Under the pieces are notes generated by a model. It worked only from the letters and a program-made list of their open reading frames with translations. It was not told where the DNA came from and ran no database searches. The translations under genes were made by a program, and so were the position numbers. A stretch of DNA of 40,057 bases from an uncultured Pseudomonadota bacterium. GTDB taxonomy: Bacteria; Myxococcota_A; UBA796; SXON01. Below, in pieces: positions 34,695 to 40,057 of the stretch. The stretch is taken from positions 1 to 40,057 of the forward strand of contig CAISIK010000003.1 of assembly GCA_903885375.1 (NCBI GenBank), given 5' to 3'. How positions within the stretch are numbered: position 1 is the first letter of the stretch; the number at the start of each line of letters is the position of its first letter.

Positions 34695-36325
34695 CAGCGA
34701 AAGCTCCGGGCGGCCTGCTCGTCGAGCTCCTTCACGCGCCGGGCCGTCTCCTCGGCGTCGCGGGCGGGCACGGCGGCCTGTTGGTCGAGGAGGACGGCGA
34801 GGCGCTGTTCGGCGAACCACGCGTCGCTCCAGATGCCGTCGGCGAGGGAGCGCCACCGACCCGCGAGGTCGCGGTAGTCGGAGACGGTGGCCACATCGGC
34901 GTAGAAGCCCGCGCGGACACGGGAGTGGAAGGCGCTGTAGCCGCCGAGGACGAGCGCCCGGTCGCTCGACGCGGCGCGCGTGGCGCGCAGCTCCTCCGTC
35001 ACGAACCGCGCATCGGCGCGGGCACGACCGGCAAACCTGCCCTGAAGAGCCTCCCACGCCTCCCGCGCTTCGCGGCCCTCCTTCGCATCCTCCACCGCCT
35101 CGTCCACCACGCGGAGCAGGCGCCGCGCCGCCTCGTCGTGGCCGAGGCGAGTGGCCTGCTGGAGCTCCTGCCGGCGGCCCAGAAGGGCGAGGTCGAAGAA
35201 CCCGCGGCGGGCCGCCCAGTCGCTGGGGTTCCGCGGCCCGGAGCTGGGCGAGAAGACCGGCCCGGGGGCCTGGAAGGTGCGCAGAACGAGCGTCCACGCC
35301 TCCTCCCGACGGCCGAGGGCGAGGAGGAGGTCGGCGTTTTCCATGCGGACCTCCCACGGCCACACATGGACGTCGCCGAGCAGGTGCCCGAGGTAGCCGC
35401 TCGACTGGTACTCACGCAGCGCGGTGTTGAAGGCCCCACCCCGGCAAGCCGCGTCGGTGGTGGCGGCGGCGCGTGCTTCTTCCAGTGCCACGGCGCCGGC
35501 GAGGTCTCCACGCGCCAGGCGCACGCGCGCCCGGGCGGCGGCCTTCGCGAGGTCCGCCACGGTGGGCGACTCCGGGAGCGTGCCCGCCACCCGCACTTCG
35601 AGCGCGGCCAGCTCGGCGCGCGCGCTGGTCACGGCCTCGTTCGCATACCCCTGCCGCGCGGCCGCCACCTCCGCCGTGACCCGGGCCAGCGCCCCCTCCG
35701 CCAGCCGGAAGCCGGGTTCGAGCGCCAGCGCCTCCTGGAGCGCCTTCTCCGCCGCCGGCCGATCCCCCCGATCGAGCGCGGTCACCGCGCGGCCGTAGGC
35801 CTCCACCGCGCCGAGCCCCTTCACCGCGACCTGCCCCACCTCGATCCGGTCGCGCGCCCCCAGCTGGATCGACATCGCCGAGATGAGCGCGGCGGTCGCC
35901 TCATCCACCAGCACGAAGAACTCCTCGCCGCGCTCGCCGACCTCGCCGCGCACGTCGGTGGCGGCGAGCACCCTGCCGGTCTCCACCTCCACCACCCGCA
36001 GCGTCAGCGCCAGCGACGGCAGTCGAGCGCTCACGAGGTCGCCCGTGACGATGTGGGTGGCCCCCAGCAGCTTTCCGGCCCGGGCGGCCGTAGCCGGATC
36101 GAGCGCGCCATCCTTCGCGAGCTTCAGCTCGGCGAGCACCGACGCGAGGCGCTCCCGCTCCACCACCTCCAGGCCATCGACGAGGAGGAGCTTTGACACG
36201 AGCACGCTCGAGAGCCCGGCCCCCGCCCCATCGAGGGAGGCATCCCCCGTGTGGTTGCTCATGTCCATCACCGCCAGACGCGGCGCGCCAAGGGCAAGCG
36301 CGACAGCGAGCAGGACGGAGAACAA
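34694..36325 (-). CDS. CsgG/FlgO-like protein with long helical repeat region
   Basis: A 543-residue protein. A short hydrophobic N-terminus (about 1-14) is followed by a CsgG-type domain (15-155): LAVMDMSNHTGDASLDG, VVERERLASVLAELKLA, GKLLGATHIVTGDLV. Then comes a long Ala/Arg/Glu-rich helical part with TPR-like pieces (YGRAVTALDRGDRPAAEKALQEALALEPG). There is no lipobox, unlike CsgG itself, so it may be a periplasmic relative. The start is TTG 36325, seven bases after the upstream stop, with AGG nearby; other starts are far downstream. It is the middle gene of three. Confidence 0.8.
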   Translation of the reverse strand: MFSVLLAVALALGAPRLAVMDMSNHTGDASLDGAGAGLSSVLVSKLLLVDGLEVVERERLASVLAELKLAKDGALDPATAARAGKLLGATHIVTGDLVSARLPSLALTLRVVEVETGRVLAATDVRGEVGERGEEFFVLVDEATAALISAMSIQLGARDRIEVGQVAVKGLGAVEAYGRAVTALDRGDRPAAEKALQEALALEPGFRLAEGALARVTAEVAAARQGYANEAVTSARAELAALEVRVAGTLPESPTVADLAKAAARARVRLARGDLAGAVALEEARAAATTDAACRGGAFNTALREYQSSGYLGHLLGDVHVWPWEVRMENADLLLALGRREEAWTLVLRTFQAPGPVFSPSSGPRNPSDWAARRGFFDLALLGRRQELQQATRLGHDEAARRLLRVVDEAVEDAKEGREAREAWEALQGRFAGRARADARFVTEELRATRAASSDRALVLGGYSAFHSRVRAGFYADVATVSDYRDLAGRWRSLADGIWSDAWFAEQRLAVLLDQQAAVPARDAEETARRVKELDEQAARSFR

Positions 36326-36332
36326 CGCCGGC

Positions 36333-36992
36333 CTAACCTTCCTTGATCTCGATGCAGAGCCCCTCGGGCGAGACCCAGCTCATGACGCCCGGGCCGTCCA
36401 CCCCATCCTCCGGAACGAAGTTGCCGTCGTTCACGCCATGGTCGTTGTATGCGCGGCTGCTGGCATCGTCGCGGAAGAAGGTCCACACGTTCACGTCGCC
36501 CTCCTCGCCGCCGAGCGGGTCGGTGTCGAACATCAGGGCGAGCGTGTACTCCTCCTCGTCGATGCGGTCGGTGTCGTCGTTGTCGAGGAGCGATTCGTAA
36601 CCGTCCCAGGCGCAGGTCTGGGAGTCGAGCACGTAGTCGGCGGTGAAGTCGCGGTCGCAGCTGTAGCAGGGGTCGTCGGGCACGGGCGTGGCGGCCTCGT
36701 TGCCATCGATCTCGAACTTGTCCACGCAGTCCTCCTGCGGGTTGTCCTCGGGGAAGAACCAGAACCAGCGCTCGGTGCCGTGAATCTCGGCGGCGTCGGT
36801 GATCTCGCCCTCGAAATACCAGTAGGCCGTGGCCCCCTCGGGACAGCCCACGCTCTCCACGTCCCAGCCGGCCGTCACGTCCTCCGGCACGTCGGCGAGG
36901 GCGCCGGCCTCGCCGGAGTCCGCCGTGTCGCCCCCGGCGGCCTCCCCGGAGCAGGCGGCGGCGAGCAGGAGCGAAAAGGAGAGGCTGCGCAT
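36333..36992 (-). CDS. Putative acidic lipoprotein, first gene of CsgG-like operon
   Basis: A 219-residue protein; signal 1-13 with lipobox AAAC, Cys14. The mature part is acidic with paired cysteines (DDPCYSCDRDF, QTCAWDGYE) and aspartate-rich turns, suggesting a metal-stabilised periplasmic or surface domain. GGAG precedes ATG 36992 by five bases. No family was recognised. The following CsgG-like gene starts seven bases after its stop. Confidence 0.75.
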   Translation of the reverse strand: MRSLSFSLLLAAACSGEAAGGDTADSGEAGALADVPEDVTAGWDVESVGCPEGATAYWYFEGEITDAAEIHGTERWFWFFPEDNPQEDCVDKFEIDGNEAATPVPDDPCYSCDRDFTADYVLDSQTCAWDGYESLLDNDDTDRIDEEEYTLALMFDTDPLGGEEGDVNVWTFFRDDASSRAYNDHGVNDGNFVPEDGVDGPGVMSWVSPEGLCIEIKEG

Positions 36993-37035
36993 CGGTACTC
37001 CGTTCGGACCCCGCGTATCGCGCCCGTCGAACCCT

Positions 37036-37062
37036 GCACGCCCTCGAAGGCGTGCTTACATT
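37036..37062 (+). promoter_or_regulatory. Inverted repeat and candidate -10 upstream of the SPFH gene
   Basis: GCACGCC (37036-37042), a 6-base loop and GGCGTGC (37049-37055) form a perfect inverted repeat, followed at once by TACATT (37057-37062), a plausible -10 with no clear -35. A factor binding the repeat could activate or block the promoter. Confidence 0.35.
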
Positions 37063-37106
37063 CCGATGCCGTGCATCCACTTCCCGCACGGAACAGGTGA
37101 TTGCTC

Positions 37107-38249
37107 ATGTCGCTCTGGGACACGTTGAAGGGCCATGCTGGCGCCCAGTTTCTCGACGTCATCGAATGGACCGACGACAGCCGGGACAGCGTGGTGTTCC
37201 GCTTCCCCATCTTCCAGAAGGCGATCCAGAACGGCGGCAAGCTGGTGGTTCGGGAAGGGCAGGTCGCCGTTTTCGTGTCGGAAGGCAAGCTGAGCGATGT
37301 CTTCCCCGCGGGCACCCACGAGATCAGCACCCGCAACGCGCCGATCATGTCGTTCTTCGAGAGCATCAAGTACGGGCTCGACATGCCCTACAAGGGCGAT
37401 GTCTACTTCGTGAACACGCGCGTCTTCGCCGATCACAAGTGGGGCACGCCCAACCCCATCCCGATCCGGGATGCCGACCTGGGCGTGGTGCGCATCCGCG
37501 GCTTCGGCAGCTTCGCCTTCCGCGTGAGCCAGCCCGCCACCTTCCTGCGTGAAGTAGTTGGCACCGCGGGCCTCCTCACCACCGAGGACATCACGGGCCA
37601 GCTGAAGCGCAAGCTGGTGAGCGCCCTGGCCGACACCATCGGCGAAGCGAAGATCCCCCTGCTCGACCTCGTGGCCCACTACATGGACTTCGGCGAGGCC
37701 CTGCGCGACCGGCTCAACGGCTGGTTCAGCGAGAACTACGGCATCACGCTCACCGACTTCGTGGTGGAGAACATCTCCGTGCCGCCCGAGGTGGAGAAGA
37801 TGATGGACAAGCGCAGCTCCATGGCCCTCGCGGGCGACATGGGCGCGTACACGCAGTTCCAGGCGGCCAACGCCATGGAGGAGGCGGCGAAGCAGCCCGG
37901 CGGCGGCGGCGGCTTCATGCAGGCCGGTCTCGGCCTCGCCATGGGGCAGACGATGGCCTCGCAGCTCGGCCAGGCCGGTCAGGGCGCGCCGTTCAACCCC
38001 CACCAGGGCATGGCGAGCGCGCCGCCCCCCTTGCCCCCGCCCCTGCCGGGTGAGCTGATCTTCCACCACGCCGGCCCCGACGGCGTGCGCGGGCAGCTCC
38101 CCGCCGCCGAGATCGTCACCCGCGTGCTCGCGCAGCCGGGGCGCCATCTCGTGTGGAAGGAGGGCATGGCCGCCTGGGCGGAGCCCGCCGCCGTGCCCGA
38201 GCTCGCCGCGCTGCTGCGCGCCGTGCCGCCGCCGCTCCCGCCAGGCTGA
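37107..38249 (+). CDS. SPFH-domain protein (YdjI-like) with C-terminal GYF_2-like domain
   Basis: A 380-residue protein. The N-terminal SPFH/band-7-type part (about 10-245) has no transmembrane helix and resembles the YdjI/virion-core group: DVIEWTDDSRDSVVFRFP, then VREGQVAVFVSEGKLSDVFPAGTHE and TDFVVENISVPPEVEKMMDKRS. A Gly/Gln/Met-rich region (about 265-300) and a Pro-rich linker lead to a GYF_2-like domain (HAGPDGVRGQLPAAEI, WKEGMAAWAEP) that takes the place of the zinc ribbon of many relatives. Such proteins assemble on membranes, often in envelope stress. ATG 37107 with AGGTG upstream is preferred to TTG 37101. Confidence 0.85.
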   Translation: MSLWDTLKGHAGAQFLDVIEWTDDSRDSVVFRFPIFQKAIQNGGKLVVREGQVAVFVSEGKLSDVFPAGTHEISTRNAPIMSFFESIKYGLDMPYKGDVYFVNTRVFADHKWGTPNPIPIRDADLGVVRIRGFGSFAFRVSQPATFLREVVGTAGLLTTEDITGQLKRKLVSALADTIGEAKIPLLDLVAHYMDFGEALRDRLNGWFSENYGITLTDFVVENISVPPEVEKMMDKRSSMALAGDMGAYTQFQAANAMEEAAKQPGGGGGFMQAGLGLAMGQTMASQLGQAGQGAPFNPHQGMASAPPPLPPPLPGELIFHHAGPDGVRGQLPAAEIVTRVLAQPGRHLVWKEGMAAWAEPAAVPELAALLRAVPPPLPPG

Positions 38250-38292
38250 GCCCCCCGGGCCGAGCCCGTTCGAGCCGCACGACCGCCGCCGA

Positions 38293-40057
38293 TCAGCTCG
38301 GCTGGCGGTCCACATTGCGGACGTGCAGCTCGTTGAGCTGGGAGGCGTCCACCTCGCTCGGCGCGCCGGACATCAAGTCCTGCGCGCTCGTGGTCTTCGG
38401 GAACGCGATCACCTCGCGGATGTTCTCCGTTCCGCAGAGCAGCATGATGATGCGGTCGAAGCCGAAGGCCAGCCCGCCGTGGGGGGGCGCGCCGTGCCGC
38501 AACGCATCGAGGAGGAAGCCGAACTTCTGCTGGGCCTCGTCGGCCGACAGGCCCAGATTCGCGAAGACCTTGCTCTGCACGTCGGGGTCGTGGATGCGGA
38601 TGCTGCCGCCGCCGATCTCGGAGCCGTTGCACACGAGATCGTAGGCATCGGCGTACATCTCGCCCTCCCGACCGGTGCCGAGGAGGCCGATGGCCTCGGG
38701 GCGCGGGCTGGTGAAGGGGTGGTGCACCGCCATCCAGCGGCCGCTCTCTTCATCGCGCTCGAAGCACGGGAAGTCGACCACCCAGGTGAAGGCGAAGCCG
38801 GGCGGGATCAGCCCGAGCTCGCGGGCCACCGCCACGCGGAGCTTGCCCATGCCGGCGTTCGCCGCGTTCACGGTGCCGGCGCCGAGGAGGATGAGGTCGC
38901 CCTCGACCGCGCCACACGCCGCCGCGACGGCCGCCTGCTCGGCGGGAGCGAGCTTGGAGAGGGGGCCCGTCCATGGCTCGCCGACCTTGGCGTACAGGAG
39001 GCCGCCCAGGCGGTAGTTCTTCACGAACTGCGTCCACGCGTCGAGCTGCTTGCGGCTCACGGAGGCGCCCCCACCCTTCACCACGAAGGCCTTGGCGATG
39101 CCGCCCTCATCGAGCTGCGAGCGCACGACCACGAACTCCGTACCGGCGAGGAGCGCGGTCACGTCGGTGTGCTCCATCGCGAAGCGCACGTCGGGCGCAT
39201 CCACCCCGAAGCGCCGCATCGCGTCCACGTAGGAGAGTACCGGCACCTCGCCGATCTCGTGGCCGAGGACCGCCCGCCAGAGCGCGCGGACCACGCCCGT
39301 GGCGAGCTCCATCACCACTTCGCGCGTAGCGAAGCTCATCTCGATGTCGATCTGGGTGAACTCCGGCTGACGGTCGGCCCGGAGGTCCTCGTCGCGGAAA
39401 CACTTCACGATCTGGAAGTAGCGGTCCATGCCCGCCACCATCAGGATCTGCTTGAAGATCTGGGGGCTCTGCGGGAGCGCGTACCACTGGCCGGCGTGCA
39501 CCCGGCTGGGCACGAGGTAGTCGCGCGCGCCTTCGGGCGTGGCCTTGGTGAGCACCGGGGTTTCCACTTCCACGAAGCCTTCCGAGTCCATGAACTGCCG
39601 CACGACCATCGCGGCGCGGTGGCGGGTGATCAGGTTTTTCTGCAGGTCGGGCCGGCGGAGCTCGAGGTAGCGGTACTGGAGCCGCAGGTCCTCGTTCGCG
39701 GACACGTGGCCCTCGATGGAGAAGGGCAGCGGCGGCGTGCGGCTGAGCACCACCACGCTGTGGGCCACCACCTCCACGAGCCCCGTCGCGAGCTTGGGGT
39801 TGGCGCTGGCGCGGAGCTGCACCACACCCTCCACCTCGACCACGTACTCGAGGTGCACGCCGGCGGCCGCCTCACGGGCCAGCGCGGGCGAGCGCTCGTC
39901 GGCCACGATCTGCACGAGTCCGTGCCGATCGCGGAGGTTCACGAAGACCACGCCGCCCATGTCGCGGGCGTTGTGGGCCCACCCCTGGAGCACCACGCGC
40001 TGGCCCACGTGGTCGGGACGCAGCTCACCGCAGGTATGGGTACGACGAACGGAGTGC
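38293..40057 (-). CDS. aspS: Aspartyl-tRNA synthetase (5' end outside window)
   Basis: The frame covers 588 codons to the right edge. The most upstream in-window start (GTG 40008) is not the real one, because 16 further residues (RRTHTCGELRPDH region) match the AspRS N-terminus. Domains run in order: anticodon-binding OB fold (GWAHNARDMGGVVFVNLRD), class II core with QSPQIFKQ and FRDEDLRADRQPEFTQID (motif 2), the bacterial GAD insert, and GLAFGFDRIIMLL (motif 3). It charges tRNA-Asp. The residue that helps separate discriminating from non-discriminating enzymes is Met here (RDMGG), so the class is not clear. Confidence 0.95.
   Translation of the reverse strand, partial: HSVRRTHTCGELRPDHVGQRVVLQGWAHNARDMGGVVFVNLRDRHGLVQIVADERSPALAREAAAGVHLEYVVEVEGVVQLRASANPKLATGLVEVVAHSVVVLSRTPPLPFSIEGHVSANEDLRLQYRYLELRRPDLQKNLITRHRAAMVVRQFMDSEGFVEVETPVLTKATPEGARDYLVPSRVHAGQWYALPQSPQIFKQILMVAGMDRYFQIVKCFRDEDLRADRQPEFTQIDIEMSFATREVVMELATGVVRALWRAVLGHEIGEVPVLSYVDAMRRFGVDAPDVRFAMEHTDVTALLAGTEFVVVRSQLDEGGIAKAFVVKGGGASVSRKQLDAWTQFVKNYRLGGLLYAKVGEPWTGPLSKLAPAEQAAVAAACGAVEGDLILLGAGTVNAANAGMGKLRVAVARELGLIPPGFAFTWVVDFPCFERDEESGRWMAVHHPFTSPRPEAIGLLGTGREGEMYADAYDLVCNGSEIGGGSIRIHDPDVQSKVFANLGLSADEAQQKFGFLLDALRHGAPPHGGLAFGFDRIIMLLCGTENIREVIAFPKTTSAQDLMSGAPSEVDASQLNELHVRNVDRQPS

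Noticed and set aside
38256..38268. CGGGC-CGA-GCCCG hairpin between the SPFH gene and aspS as a terminator
   Set aside because: Only a 5-bp stem with a 3-base loop and no T-run; too weak to call.
39900..40057. Met in RDMGG as proof of a non-discriminating AspRS
   Set aside because: Known markers are Leu versus His at this site; Met fits neither, and no gatCAB or asnS gene is visible to decide.

Overview
This GC-rich window reads like a chromosomal segment of a myxobacterium-type organism (Myxococcota, perhaps near Haliangium). The clues are six bacterial-microcompartment shell proteins and an aldehyde dehydrogenase whose sequences and order match my memory of the Haliangium ochraceum microcompartment. 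Others are many short-signal lipoproteins, a MopE-repeat lipoprotein, a 1xExbB/2xExbD motor triad, and dense 4-base (NTGA) gene overlaps. No tRNA, rRNA, CRISPR, transposon or phage gene was seen. The assignment rests on remembered family knowledge, not on a search.

Layout. 1-616: lipoprotein, running off the left edge. 736-4563: microcompartment operon BMC-T, BMC-H, BMC-P, CoA-acylating aldehyde dehydrogenase, BMC-T, BMC-P, BMC-P. 4616-8257: rhomboid protease, small membrane protein, TrmB-like and degenerate methyltransferase pair, SDR protein. 8545-12290 (minus): Tat-signal small subunit, GMC oxidoreductase, MoxR ATPase, vWA protein. 12528-14153: ThDP enzyme, divergent from the GMC cluster across an AT-richer region with two palindromes. 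14164-15138: lipoprotein. 15393-17137: ExbB/ExbD/ExbD followed by a good terminator. 17229-18956: Upf1-like helicase. 18926-22669 (minus): ftsE-ftsX-envC-ctp. 22725-25905: nadD (plus), then gmk, yicC, a small rhodanese-like gene and a class II aldolase (minus). 25984-30369: ASST-like lipoprotein, old-yellow-enzyme flavoprotein, galE-like epimerase, YebC. 30422-33781: MopE-repeat/C-type-lectin lipoprotein and a lone MalG-type permease. 33789-36992 (minus): three-gene CsgG-like operon. 37107-38249: SPFH protein with a C-terminal GYF-like domain. 38293-40057 (minus): aspS, 5' end outside the window.

The most interesting idea joins two distant parts. The class II aldolase at 25174-25905 ends in a Pro/Ala/Gly linker plus a short amphipathic helix, the form of a microcompartment encapsulation peptide. 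The aldehyde dehydrogenase in the shell operon starts with one. Together they suggest a compartment in which an aldolase releases an aldehyde that is oxidised to an acyl-CoA, as proposed for the fucose/rhamnose compartments of Planctomycetes. The small gene after the aldolase also begins with a helix-plus-linker.

A second signal is general. About ten gene starts that lack a clear Shine-Dalgarno site have a TA dinucleotide 11-13 bases before the start codon, as expected if a -10 element is followed by leaderless transcription.
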